This document shows positions 1-10,578 of a stretch of 64,000 nt of DNA, piece by piece (position 1 is the first letter of the stretch; each line of letters starts with the position of its first letter). Made by a program: the position numbers and the translations under genes. The notes below the pieces were generated by a model. That model was not told where the DNA came from. It saw nothing but the letters and a program-made list of their open reading frames with translations, and ran no database searches. Location: the NCBI GenBank assembly GCA_949316235.1, contig OX438744.1, forward strand, positions 28,034,278-28,098,277, given 5' to 3'. Origin of the DNA: Oegoconia quadripuncta (taxonomy: Eukaryota; Arthropoda; Insecta; Lepidoptera; Autostichidae).

Positions 1-60
1 ACTCAAGGGTTGCTCTTTTTAAATAAGTCAATGCAAATACAAATACCACAATACCACAAC
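1..60 (-). repeat. LINE 3' UTR fragment
   Basis: GGGTTGCTCTTTTTAAATAA, the same 3' UTR text as at 12220-12260 and 55705-55740. Confidence 0.6.
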
Positions 61-67
61 ACCACAA

Positions 68-202
68 TGTAATTAGATTAATTTTTCCAACCGTTCTCTG
101 ATTGCGATGTATAGTTTAACCTCTAATTGGCTTTCGATTTCTTAATTTAAGTGATAATTTGTAAAACATCTGTTGGTTTTCCCAAGAAAAAAAAAAAAAA
201 AA
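68..202 (+). repeat. dispersed repeat shared with 18057-18240
   Basis: Both copies contain ATTAGATTAATTTTTCCAAC and CTGTTGGTTTTCCCAAGAAA followed by an A-rich tail, so this is probably a retroelement 3' end. The second copy is longer in the middle. Confidence 0.75.
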
Positions 203-275
203 ATTGCCTATAGTTGCTTAGTGTGGATCTAGATGGCGCTGTGTGTATATGCCAATATACTTATTTATATTATTA
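203..275 (+). repeat. SINE-A 3' end
   Basis: TAGTTGCTTAGTGTGGATCT then AGATGGCGCTGTGTGTAT, the 3' end of SINE-A (described at 4676). Confidence 0.75.
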
Positions 276-430
276 TGCAATTGTGCGTATCTGCAGCTGC
301 ACGTTTCATACGAATGCTCGGCATTATTTGCAGCGTTGTCTCAAGCTCAAGGCACCCATTACGTGGTTTCTAACTACTTAGCTTGAAATTATAAAAAAAA
401 CAACAATAATAGTTTATATGATGAAACCTT

Positions 431-682
431 GTTGGTTGGTTGGTTGGTGGTAGGGCATCTTAAATGTCCGCCTGGCTAGCTACCACCATCTTATCTAAAT
501 CTGCCGCCAAGCAGCAATGTTAATAACATTGTTGTGTTCTGGTTGTCAGAGATAAGATAGCCAGTCCCCCAAATGTGTTGGGGTTTCCGGGTCAGTACGC
601 TTCCACCTTCGACCTCATCTTCAATTAACATCAGGTGTGATTGAGGTCAAGTGCGAACGCGTCGTGCATAACAAAAATAAAA
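431..682 (+). repeat. SINE-B, 5' truncated
   Basis: Lacks the tRNA-like head. It keeps the body (GTCCGCCTGGCTAGCTACCA) and the tail GTGCATAAC plus A run. Family described at 3149. Confidence 0.85.
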
Positions 683-799
683 CCTGTAATTTACCTTATT
701 TGTGGAATTCGTACTTTTATTTTTACACATCTGTAACGCTGTTGGTTTCTTTAATAAATAAATAAATAAAATAAAACACCATAAAAGTGAGCGCTTTTC

Positions 800-1012
800 T
801 TTTTCGCGGCCACAGGATGAGCCCTGCCGTTTTAATGTCAGGACTCTGCTGTGTATCCCTTCTCACCGCTCAGACCTCTACTCACATTCTTTCACTGTGC
901 ATGCTGCCAGGCTGTGGAACTCTCTTCCTCACACTATCCGTGCCAGTCCATCGATCGCTGTCTTTAGGAAAAGAGTTAAGGAACATTACCTTTCCATTTC
1001 ATAGTGTTATTC
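800..1012 (+). mobile_element. LINE C-terminal remnant
   Basis: In the third + frame this reads RFNVRTLLCIPSHRSDLYSH then SFTVHAARLWNSLPHTIRAS and VFRKRVKEHYL, a pattern typical of the C-terminal end of non-LTR polymerases. The overlapping open frame that starts at 787 is a shadow of this. Confidence 0.7.
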
Positions 1013-1120
1013 CGTGTATGTATGTTATACTTTATAGTCGTATGTATTGAAATATGTACTTATTTATGTACTTATTAGTATGTAGTTACATTTATTATAT
1101 TTATTACATTTATTATATAT

Positions 1121-1203
1121 AAAAAATTGGATAAATATGATAGATAAAAAAAACCTAACTGGATATTAGGTTTTTTTTATCTATCATATTTATCAAATTT
1201 TTT
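1121..1203. repeat. 38-bp-arm hairpin, 7-nt loop
   Basis: Left arm 1121-1158 and right arm 1166-1203 are complementary at 37 of 38 positions (1134 region C/A mismatch side), with loop CTGGATA. The core is ATAAATATGATAGATAAAAA. It lies between a LINE C-terminal remnant and a retroelement 3' tail. Confidence 0.93.
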
Positions 1204-1251
1204 AGATTGTGCACGTCTTATCTGCCTCTTCCAGTCATATCTCTCTTTCGT

Positions 1252-1350
1252 AGGTCTGCTGGAAGAAATTTCATTGTAGAAATAAGCAGAACCTGTTGTG
1301 TCGTCTCTATTATGTTGTATCTGTATGTTTTTTTCTTGTGTGCAATAAAT
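1252..1350 (+). repeat. retroelement 3' tail with AATAAA
   Basis: CTGCTGGAAGAAATTTC..GAAATAAGCAG..GTGTGCAATAAATG. Related tails are at 42405-42530 and 60110-60190, all with a small inverted repeat around GATAAG and a terminal poly(A) signal. Confidence 0.6.
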
Positions 1351-1359
1351 GATAAGTAA

Positions 1360-1607
1360 AATAAATAAATAAATAGTTCCACAGTAAGCAACTATAGGCT
1401 TGTGTTGTGGATACCAGATGGTTGATATACTACATAAATACATATTTCTTTTGTAAATAAATACTTATACTTATTATAAATGAAAACATCCATAACTCGG
1501 GTACACATGTCCGTATTCATCACACAAACATATGCCCCTAGCGGGATTCGAACCCGCAACCTTTTGGTATAGTGGTCAGAGTTGCTAACCACTACACCAA
1601 ACAGGTC
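1360..1607 (-). repeat. SINE-A
   Basis: Head with GGTTCGAATCCCGC present; 3' end missing after the GTGGAACTA motif. Family described at 4676. Confidence 0.88.
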
Positions 1608-1982
1608 TTTATGTTAAATAAAATAAATAAATAAATAATACAAAATACCACAGGGTTACCAAAACCGACGTGTAACGTTCGATACCCAGCGATTATTATT
1701 TTTTTCATATTCTAACACAATGTACCTACACGCAGCTACGTCTCCATACAAGTAGTTATATTCATAGTGAACTAATAGATCATTATCTTCCACTAACATA
1801 AGGACACCTTGCAGCGAGCTTGATCTAGATAGCGTGTTGTGTATTGATGGATGAGTATGGCCTAGCCTAGATGAAGCGTATGTCGCAGTCAGTTCAGCGG
1901 GGTTATTGTGTAATTCCATCGATATGATTTATTTATTACAAATACAAATGATTTATTTGCTAATCTTCTTCTTTTCGTGTCG

Positions 1983-2163
1983 AGGCAAGTTTCAAATTTT
2001 ATTGGACCAAAATTTAGCCACTCCAACAGCACTGTCTGTGGCGTTAAGGAGGTCGTCAAAGGTGCAGCTGTCAGGACACGCGGGGCAAGACAATACGTGA
2101 TCCATTGTCTGTGGGGAGACTCCGCACTCGCATCACCTGCACAGATTATCTTTGCTGCGGCCA
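1983..2163 (-). mobile_element. LINE C-terminal zinc-knuckle remnant
   Basis: On the minus strand one frame reads CECGVSPQTMDHVLSCPAC then FDDLLNATDSAVGVAKFW, the C-terminal Cys/His motif found in jockey/R1/I-type polymerases. The copy has an in-frame stop just before. It joins a SINE at 2162. Confidence 0.65.
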
Positions 2164-2463
2164 ACCTCAATCACACCTGATGTTAAGTGAAGATGAGGTC
2201 GAAGGTGGAAGCGTACTGACCCGGAAACCCCAACACATTTGGGGGACTGGCTATCTTATCTCTGACAACCGGAACACAACAATGCTATTAACATTGCTGT
2301 TAGGCGGCAGATTTAGATAAGATGGTGGTAGCTAGCCAGGCGGACATTTAAAATGCGCTACCACCAATCAAACCGAGCACTTAAACATGTTCGCTGGGGA
2401 TCGAAGCCGCGACCTCCGAATCGTAAACCCAATGTCGTTTACATTGAGCCACGGAGGCGGTTA
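2162..2463 (-). repeat. SINE-B
   Basis: Head GCCTCCGTGGCTCAATGTAA to body; the A-tail side is cut off by the LINE remnant at 1983-2163. Confidence 0.88.
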
Positions 2464-2799
2464 CGGTTTTCTGACCAACGACATGACAATAATGTTCGTA
2501 TATATGACGAAATTATGCACTTTTCAAACGCCTGTTACCACTAGGAAGTCATACTTGTACTATCGCGTTTACCTAAATGTGCGGTAATTTACATAATCGG
2601 CAGTTTTTGCAAAATTGCTGCGACATGTCGTTACATCGGACCCATTATCCGTCATAACATAATACAACAAATAACATATTATGCTCTTTTGTCGCCATTT
2701 GCAATACGCTGCCATGCCACATAAATTATTTATATCACGTGTGTAGGTATATCTAGCCTCTAAGGTACCCATAATATTCGTACATACATGATACTTATA

Positions 2800-3115
2800 C
2801 CGGATGAATTTTTTTACCGCAAGGAAAAAAATAGAGCATAAGCGCCATCTAGTTCCACAGTAAGCAACTATAGGCTTGCGTTGTCGATACCAGATAGTTG
2901 ATATACTACATAAATACATTTTTTTTTTGTTGTAAATATATACTTATTATATTGTGAAACATCCATAACTCGGGTACACATGTCTGTATTCATCACACAA
3001 ACATTTGCCGGGATTCGAACCCGCAACCTTTTGGTATAGTGATCAGGGGTTGCTAACCAACAGGTCGTCAAATTATTAGGTAAGTGAAATAGAAGTTATT
3101 AGCATGAGTGTAGGT
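2800..3115. mobile_element. inverted-repeat element (family M6) fragment hosting a SINE-A
   Basis: TACCGGATGAATTTTTTTAC before 2840 and AGGTAAGTGAAATAGAAGTT after 3069 are contiguous in the copies at 37966 and 50636. A SINE-A is therefore nested in this copy at 2840-3069 on the minus strand. Confidence 0.75.
2840..3069 (-). repeat. SINE-A nested in M6 element
   Basis: Carries the B box (GGTTCGAATCCCGG) and the tail motif AGATGGCGCT; a few bases around the first box are missing. Confidence 0.85.
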
Positions 3116-3148
3116 AATTTAATTTTCTTTTTTCAAAACCAACATCGA

Positions 3149-3480
3149 CCGCCTCCGTGGCTCAATGTAAACAACATTGGGTTTACGTTTCGGAGGTCGC
3201 GGGTTCGATCCCCAGCGGGGTACATATTTAGTACTCGGTTTGGTTGGTGGTAGGGCATATTAAATGTCCGCCTGGTTAGCTATTACCATCTTATCTAAAT
3301 CTGCCGCCAAATAGCAATGTTAATAGCATTGTTGTGTTCCGGTTGTAAAAGATAATATAGCCACTCCCCCAAAAGTGTTGGGGTTTCCGGGTCAGTACGC
3401 TTCCACCTTCGACCTCATCTTCACTTAATATCAAGTGTGATTTAGGTAAAGTACCAACCCGTTGTTCATAAAAAAAATAA
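3149..3480 (+). repeat. SINE-B, full length; family description
   Basis: tRNA-derived SINE of about 330 bp. The head is GCCTCCGTGGCTCAATGTAA with a B box GGTTCGATCCCC. The body holds TCCGCCTGGCTAGCTACCAC, TCTAAATCTGCCGCC, GTTGTGTTCCGGTTGT and CTTCACTTAACATCAGGTGT. It ends GTTGTGCAT plus an A run. At least 15 copies lie in this window. It uses LINE enzymes to move (known for SINEs). Short open frames in it are not genes. Confidence 0.92.
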
Positions 3481-3539
3481 TAACAATATAGTATTCCAAG
3501 ACCTGTTTACTTCCCGTCATTAACTATCGTACTGTAAAA

Positions 3540-3830
3540 TGTATCATATTGTTTGATCGTCAAAAAAAAATAGGAACTTATTGGTAGAACTACAAACATG
3601 TCTACGAAACAAATCATCGAACAATAAAGCAAAAAAAATATTGGAAAAAAAAGCGTCGCTTTAAAAAGCATCGAAGTAAATTTCGAGTAATAAGACATCG
3701 AACAAAGAAAGCATCGATGTATTGACATTCGTAGGAATAAAGCGTCGCACTATCAATCATTCGAAGTATCAAGCATCGATGAATAGTGTTTCGAAGAAAG
3801 ATTTTTTGCAGTCAAGTAGGGAACCTCTCT
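3540..3830. repeat. TCGA-studded degenerate short repeat
   Basis: Words such as AAGCATCGA, AAGCGTCG and ATTCGAAGTA recur every 10-20 bases on an A-rich background. No open frame of note. Confidence 0.6.
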
Positions 3831-4675
3831 AAAACTCAAATCAAATTGGTGCACCAAAAACATAAAATGTACATAATCATACTTAATTACAACTATATCA
3901 CTAGTGCCTAAACTAGGAAAATCCTGTGTTTCAGGCGTAGCTAGGACTTCTATTACTTAAAATAATATAAGCATATACCTAGGTACATACAATTCTATAA
4001 ATAGAGGGGTATACAGTATAAATCCATTTTGTGTACAAGTGTGATATCCGATAGATCAACCTGTATTCCCCAATAGTTTCCCAGTGACAGACATACCGGC
4101 AGACATTTCCTGTCCGGATAACCTCCAGATACCGTCGCGTGCGCCGACCACTGCCAAGATCACACTTAAACTGTCAATGGTACCGTTTACCGTCGTTTAC
4201 CTTCAAGGTTTAACCTGTTAACATTTTTGTGGCGTTTCTCTGATTAGACTATTATTACCCGATTGTAGAGAGGGTTATGTTTTTGTGCATATCTATGTAC
4301 GTATGGGATACTTTGTTCCCTCGTAACATTCAGAATGTTGCTTTTTCGGCGACGGCGACTTTGCTTGTTCTTGGCCTGCGATTGAGTCTGGGAAGAATCA
4401 TTTGGTTAAATTATTTTGTAGGAAACTACACGGCTCATGACTGTTATTTCCAACCGTGGGCCGCCGTGAAACTTATCCGAGGAATTTACCTAATCAGACG
4501 GAATATCCTCATCCCACGCCCACTGGGCAATCCAGTCACTCCAGTTGTATAATCGCAGGTGTCGTATGCCAGTCGCTAACAAGGTAAATGTGGATAGTGT
4601 CTCCGTTTGTGTGAATCATGTATAAAGATCGAGTAATTGGCGTAACAATTTTAAGGTGCATTTAGAATGTAGTGT
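3831..4675. other. no gene recognised
   Basis: An open frame of 91 codons at 4277-4552 has no motif I know and its base use is ordinary, so I do not call it. No clear repeat ends are visible. Confidence 0.4.
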
Positions 4676-4940
4676 AGAACTGGTGTAGTGGTTAAAAACT
4701 CTGACCACTATACCAACAGGTTGCGGGTTCGAATCCCGCTAGGGGCATATATTTGTGTGATTAATACGGACATGTTTACCCGAGTTATGGATGTATTCAT
4801 TTATAATAAGTATTTATTTACAAAAAAAAAATGTATTTATGTAGTGTATCAACCATCTGGTATCCACAACACAAGCTTATGGTTGCTTACTGTGGAACTA
4901 GATGGCGCTGTGTGAATGTCTAAGGATATTTATTTATTTA
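4676..4940 (+). repeat. SINE-A, near full length; family description
   Basis: tRNA-derived SINE of about 270 bp. The head is GACGACCTGTTTGGTGTAGT (start lost here), then GGTTCGAATCCCGCTAGGGG (B box). The body has TGTGTACCCGAGTTATGGAT and CAACCATCTGGTATCCACAA. It ends GAACTAGATGGCGCTGTGTG and an A/T tail (TATTTATTTATT). About 13 copies plus fragments lie in this window. Confidence 0.92.
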
Positions 4941-5044
4941 ATTCGAGTTGGAAAATTCGCGTTTTTACCCGACTGCCGCAAGGAAGGTAATGTTTCCGGG
5001 AAATTCCGATATATGTATGTAGATTACTGTGTGACCTGAAGGCG

Positions 5045-5222
5045 GAGTGTGAGTTTTGTTTACTACCGCGTTCACGTTTACGTGACGATTTGTATGGAGA
5101 AATGTGCAGCGCCTCTAGCGGATAGTTTGCAAAACGATTTTTTTCATAGGGACTTTTTGCGTAAACGCGAACGCGATGGTAAAGTTAAAAACGAGACAAA
5201 ACTCACACTTCGCACACTGTTG
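5045..5222. mobile_element. fold-back MITE (family M3)
   Basis: The ends are inverted copies: GTGTGAGTTTTGT..CGCGTTCACGTTTACG at left, and CGTAAACGCGAACGCGAT..ACAAAACTCACAC at right. A half copy of the right end lies at 8767-8828. No coding capacity. Confidence 0.75.
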
Positions 5223-5516
5223 CAGCCTTTTGCCATCGACGGCAGCTGTATGTATGTAAAGTGAACGATCATCTTCTATAACGCAGCACGTTCAAACATA
5301 CTCATCTGTAGACGATATTACATAGAGCGCCACTCGGGGGTCGCTCTGGTAAGGTTTTAGCCGTGCCGAGGTAGGATCACACGGGGAGTGAGCGTAGGGA
5401 ATTCACAAACACAAACTCTGGAGATTGTTGAAAATGCTTCGTATAATTTCGTGTTCTTCGTTCACAATTCACATACACTATTTCACATTACTGCTGAACT
5501 GACCGCATGTTTTGAC

Positions 5517-7923
5517 TTTTTTTTTTTTTTTTTGCGCCCATGCAAAGGCACCCTCCGGAGGAACGAAGGAGGGAGGCGGAGAAGGCTCTAAGCTTACGAG
5601 CACAGCCGGCTGTGCAAGTTACGTGGGACTCACAGAGTGTGCCTACCCACTAAAACTCCGCCTTGGAGGTAGGGACTAGCCGTGAGGCTTTTATCCCTTC
5701 ATCGGAAGCGACCCCTTACCTGGGGAGGGGAGGGGCGCTAGTGGTGTCTGCTAGAAGAGCATCACTTAGAAGAGCCTAGAGCTAATCGAGAGTCGATGAT
5801 GAGTCAGGGGTGCCCCTGACTCATCTGTGGCCGCCAGGAGGCAAGCCAGATCAGATGTGAGTTTATTGGGTGGGAGTGTTTATGTTTGGGATATTTGTAT
5901 TTAAATGGAGTTTAGTAGATGGTGATGTTCGACTAGAGCAAGGAGACGTTCTTGGGCTGTGCGTGAAGCGCGTAGCTTGCGGGCGAGTATTGATATCTCT
6001 CCGATATCAATACCGCTGATTGCAGCGTAGACGGTCTGCATGTCCTCAGCCAGGGAGGGCATACTGCCACCTGGGTGAGGCTTTGGTTGGTTTGGGCGTG
6101 GGGTGGCTGGAGGAGCCTGAGGGCGGAGGACTGAGGAGGGGGCTGGGGTTTTAGGACCCCAGGGGTTTGAGACCTGAGGGGGCTTAAGGGGTGGGAAGTG
6201 AGGGAGTGTCACCGGGGGTGGTGAAGGTTTGTGACCTGCTTGGGTGGAGGCTTTAGGAGCCTTTTGAGTGGGGCGGGGGCGGGGAGCACGCGGGCAACCG
6301 CGGTAGTTGGCCGTATGGCCGGATTGTCCACATAGCACGCACGATGGAGGAGTCTCATCGTCACGTGTGCGTGTGCACTCTTTTGTGCTATGTGGCTCTA
6401 GGCACTTTACGCACCTAGGGTTGGCGGAACAGTTTGCCGCTGCGTGGCCATAGAGCTGGCAGCGGTGGCACTGACCGGGGTGACCGCGTTTGTGCGGGGG
6501 CTCTATTTTTATTTTGGAGAGCCCACAGATGGTGAGTTCTCCTTTGAAGATGTCCCTAGCGTTGGGGACATTGGTGAGGATGGCTAGGGCTAGTGGGTAT
6601 GTTTTACCCGTGCGGCTGTGCATTTTATGCACAGCCTCAACGGGGAAACCTTGCAGGATGAGGTCATCGAGTATGGCCTCGTTAGGGAGTTCGTGTGGGA
6701 CGCCACGAAGGACGGCACGGATTTTACGCTCCTCGGGGAGCGCATAGGAGTGGTAGGGGATTTGATTTTGGGACAGTAACCTCGTGAGGTTCCTAAAATC
6801 GGTGATTGAGGGGACTACTATTTTGATGGCCTCACCGGTGTTGGAGGCCTGGGAGTATTGCACCTTATTGTCGGTGCAGAGTTTTGAGACGAAGGTCCAC
6901 TTCGTCTTATCCCTGAGGAAGACAGGCGGTGGGGCTTTAAGTTTGGGGTGCGTGGGGGCTGCCGTCTGGCTTGGGGGGGCGGGGGTGGGGATGTCTAGTG
7001 ACATCAGAGGTGCTGGAGGAGGAGAGAGGGTGGGTGGGAGAAGGGGAGAGAGGGGGCGGGGGATCTCGGTGGCCGAGCTAGGGGGGGGCTGGGGGGTGCG
7101 GTTTTGGAACCACATTTAGCGGACCGCTTCTTGCGGGGTTTGACGAGTTCGAACTCGGGTTGGTCGGAAGGGGGGTGAGCGCCGATGATGGTGCCATCCT
7201 CGGAGATTTCCGAGTTGGAACCGTCATCGGGTGAGACGGGCCTCTTACGGGAGGAAGTGGTTGAAATGGATTCAGAGTACCTACTCCATTTCTTGAACGG
7301 GCGAGGGGTCGGGTTGGGCGGGTCGGGCAGCTTTTTCTTTAAGAACTTTGCAAAAATATTTTTGGAATGCAGCTTTGTCAAACTTGATGCCGCTGCTTTC
7401 CAGGAAGGATGAGATCATCTCTAAAAAGTCGTTTTTGGTTGCCATAGCGGCTGAGGGGTGTTATTATTTGGGGGGGGGGAAAAACCTCCCTGCCAAATGG
7501 CAGGGGGGAGAGAGAAGGGGAGGGGTGTGAGCAGGTATCCCTATTGGATAGCCGCTCGTACCGTCACCCTTGGGTCAAGGCCCAAGTGCAATGGGATCGG
7601 GTCTGCCGGTTTCTTCAGGTCCTGAAGGGATTGAAGTCGCACCGGGTCAACGACAGTTGGCTTAGTTGTCACGGTTACGTATCCACCAACTCAAACGCGG
7701 CAGATGCGCAAACTGAGTGCTTACGCGGTTTTGTGTTACCAATGAATTGGAAACAAAAAACCGCGCATCTGAAAGGCGGCGGGTGTGCGGATGCACAAAC
7801 GCGTATGACGCACCCACGGGGGGGTGCGGGACGCGGCACAGTGTACTCACGACAATGGCGGAGCGAGAGGGCGCGCGGTACGTGCGGGCACGACGGCGGC
7901 GCGGAGCGGAATGAATGAGAATG
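5517..7923 (-). mobile_element. jockey-type retrotransposon with ORF1 only, complete with target-site duplication
   Basis: The element reads 7923 to 5517. It has a G+C-rich 5' UTR (about 7923-7446), a Gag-like ORF1 (7445-5901), a 3' UTR of about 370 bases and a poly(A) tail (the T run 5517-5533). The 10-bp sequence ATGTTTTGAC is found directly at both ends (5507-5516 and 7924-7933), so both ends are original. There is no room for, and no trace of, the endonuclease/reverse transcriptase ORF2. It must have moved using enzymes supplied by another element. Confidence 0.85.
5901..7445 (-). pseudogene. retrotransposon ORF1 (Gag-like, three zinc knuckles), frameshifted
   Basis: Nucleic-acid-binding ORF1 of a jockey-clade non-LTR element. 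The ATG is at 7445. The frame shifts near 7335 and shifts back near 7100 (in a G/C run), so about 230 bases are out of frame, then it runs open from 7115 to 5901. The open part holds a proline-rich region, a domain of the PRE_C2HC type (TGKTYPLALAILTN; GHPGQCHRCQLYGHAAANC) and three knuckles: CxxCx4Hx4C, CxxCx3Hx4C and CxxCx4Hx6C. The C-terminus is again Pro-rich with a short helix. Family assignment is from remembered motifs. Confidence 0.88.
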
Positions 7924-7958
7924 ATGTTTTGACGTTGTGCTCTCTACTATCTATATCC

Positions 7959-8079
7959 GTGGGTACCATGCTTTTATCTCAAAAAATCCGTCGGGCTCTG
8001 ATCGGTCAACAATGACAATACCGGAATTAATTAATTTTAACCAATCAGAACCCGCGGCGAGTTAAATGCAGGTACCCAC
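7959..8079. mobile_element. small fold-back MITE
   Basis: About 121 bp. GTGGGTACC at left matches GGTACCCAC at right, and the next 40 bases of each end pair imperfectly (CTCTGATCGGT with ACCAATCAGA). Confidence 0.65.
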
Positions 8080-8999
8080 TTATTTTTCGATTATTATTAA
8101 AAAGGCGCCACTGGCGGCTAAAAGGGCAACTTGCGGTCGGCTCGATATTCCTGCTATACAATTGCAGGTTTGGTTTTATACAACTACCAACGTATTCATT
8201 AATTAACAACTTTCAGAGAAGAACAAATATTTTCCTATCAAAAAACATGGCTAACCATTTTGCTCCCCAACATCATCTCTACCTTAATTAACTCCGACGA
8301 TATAAATCAACCTACAGAACCAACATCGGTCAACACAGTCCCTTGTATCGAATGTGTGCATTATGTAATAGTAGGTACAAGAAACCAGATTGATATATTT
8401 TCAGGAACAATCGCCTCCACTAAGAAAGTTATCTATGGTTGTATATGTATAGTATTAAGGATTAATCATCCTCTCTTTTTGTACAACAATTATACATAGG
8501 TATTTTTGTACTGTCTTAGTGATTTAGTTAATTAATAGTAAATTTTATTCTTAAATATTGAAACTGTTTACCTGTGTGCATGCTGTGTTCACATCCAGTA
8601 GGATACATTCAGTTAATTATGTCGTAATGTTGGGTAAGACTGAAAGTAAAAACAGGTACAGTACGTTTATCTGGACCGAGACATCTTTTGAAGAGGTTGA
8701 TTACATATCGATAACTGAATTGAAAATGATTGTTTATAAAAAATCATCGATTCTTAAATACTTTTTGCATATTCGCGAACGCGATCGTAAAGTTAAAAAC
8801 GAGACAAAACTCGCACTTCGCACACTGTTCCCTAAATGGTACTGATTTTGAAGTGAATGGTGACGTTTGATTCGGCTTGATCTCCAGTGTCATAGGATAC
8901 ATTTTGTGCTTAAAAATCCAAAATGTCGCTCGCAAACAATAAATTATCCTGTCGGGTTTGTAGGTTTTTAAATACTAAGTTAAATAGTTGTTAGAAGTT
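8080..8999. other. no gene recognised; holds an M3 half element
   Basis: A+T-rich. 8767-8828 repeats the right end of the fold-back element at 5045. The open frames of 60-95 codons show no known motif. Confidence 0.4.
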
Positions 9000-9328
9000 T
9001 TTTTTATGCACAACGGGTTGGTACTTGACCTCAATCACACCTAATGTTAAGTGAAGATAAGGTCGAAGGGGGAAGCGTACTGACCCGAAAACCCCAACAC
9101 ATTTGGGGGACTGGCTATCTTATCTCTGACAACCGGAACACAACAAAGCTATTAACATTGCTGTTTGGCGGCAGATTTAGATAAGATGGTGGTAGCTAGC
9201 CAGGCGGACATTTAAAATGCCCTACCATCAACCAAACCGAGTACTAAACATGTACCCCGCTGGGGATCGGACCCGCGACCTCCGAATCGTAAACCCAATG
9301 TTGTTTACATTGAGCCACGGAGGCGGTT
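9000..9328 (-). repeat. SINE-B, full length
   Basis: Head at 9328, A run (T run) at 9000. Confidence 0.92.
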
Positions 9329-9571
9329 AAGTAGGTGTCTTAGTCGGGTTTCTATATATTTTTAAATGTTTTTTAGACATTTTTTTTATTAAATACCTCG
9401 GTAATTGTTTTTCATCAAGACGATGGGCATATAGATGCCCATCTCCATGCGGTGCTGGAATTATTTGTTGCCAAGGGCAACTGCCAGCGTCCGCCATAAT
9501 GGATTTTTCGTGACGACATAATACCATATGACATTCCCGGGATTGGTGCAAGTCTATTGACATCTTATTTC

Positions 9572-9860
9572 TCCAATTCAGCTTTAGACCTTATTATAAA
9601 AGCGTATACATTGCCCTTTGAAGGATTTACTAACTTTGTGAAGTCGGCTAACATAAACAGATAACTGGTTCTTATTCCTTGTATAAACATTGTGCCTATC
9701 ACTATTTTTAGCGAATAAGGTTATATATTTTTTTGCATATAACAAATTCTCATAAATGTATTGAGAAGTCATTGTTAAGATATTAATTTCCTTAAACTTA
9801 TCTCTATAAATGGCACGACTAGCACGCTTCTGCAGAACAAAAATGATATGTACACACATA
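9572..9860 (-). mobile_element. LINE C-terminal fragment
   Basis: Reads VLQKRASRAIYRDKFKEINI and VSRLHKVSKSFKGQCIRFYN, the C-terminal part of a CR1-like polymerase. Many relatives lie in this window (12098, 15965, 20104, 21345, 50698, 55568, 60440), all 5'-truncated, as usual for LINEs. Confidence 0.8.
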
Positions 9861-10172
9861 CAGACGTGTTGAATACATTACCCTCCTTTGGCTTCGCCGT
9901 AGTCGCGTAAAAATAGATAAACAACCTGCAACTAGTAACACAGTTGTATATTTACATGACAAATCCACTAAGTACCGGCAAATAGCAAACGCCAATAACC
10001 CACCAAGCGGATAAATCGAGCGGTCACGATTGCGCTCGCGCAGACTAACTTAATGACTGCAATTATACTCATAGGTCGGGTTACGGCTGTTTTACTACAA
10101 CCGATCTGTGTTATACGCTACTGTATATCAATATATTAACATTAACATCGCAATATGTTTAGGAAAATGTAA

Positions 10173-10578
10173 TATTGGGTCTTTACCTATGAAATTCGAG
10201 TTTTTTTTCTTCGTTAATCATATGTACCAATTCCTGCGATTTTCAAAGCTATAGCCTTCCTTTGTTTTTTATTTGGAAAATGGAATATTATTTCAAGGTT
10301 TCACGTGAAATATTTTTTTAATTCTGGGCTAAATTACATAATAAAAAAAAAATTAACAGAGCTCTTTTCAAGTGCTTTCCATAATCATTATAAAGCGGTT
10401 ACTTTTAAAAATTAACGCTTCCTATACTTAACTTAATGTTATCCGATAATACACACAAAGTTTAGCTAAATTTGGATTTGCCGTTCCCAAAAAAAATCAA
10501 AAACGTTTGTATGGAGAAAACAGTCTTAATGAAATTCTTCATACAAAACGCCAATTACATAGGTAATTGGACCTAATA
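10173..10578. mobile_element. inverted-repeat DNA element (family M1), longest copy
   Basis: About 406 bp. The left end TATTGGGTCTTTACCTATG matches inverted the right end CATAGGTAATTGGACCTAATA. No transposase. Other copies: 37380-37733, 53542-53938 (inverted) and a right end at 44390-44455. The ends start with TA, suggesting a Tc1/mariner-like origin (inference). Confidence 0.8.

Noticed and set aside
4277..4552. 91-codon open frame
   Set aside because: No recognisable domain, splice context or conservation cue; length is expected by chance in this much sequence.
6784..7119. Gly-rich + strand open frame
   Set aside because: Antisense shadow of the Pro-rich part of retrotransposon ORF1.
7544..7918. 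124-codon + strand open frame
   Set aside because: It lies in the G+C-rich 5' UTR of the minus-strand ORF1-only retrotransposon.
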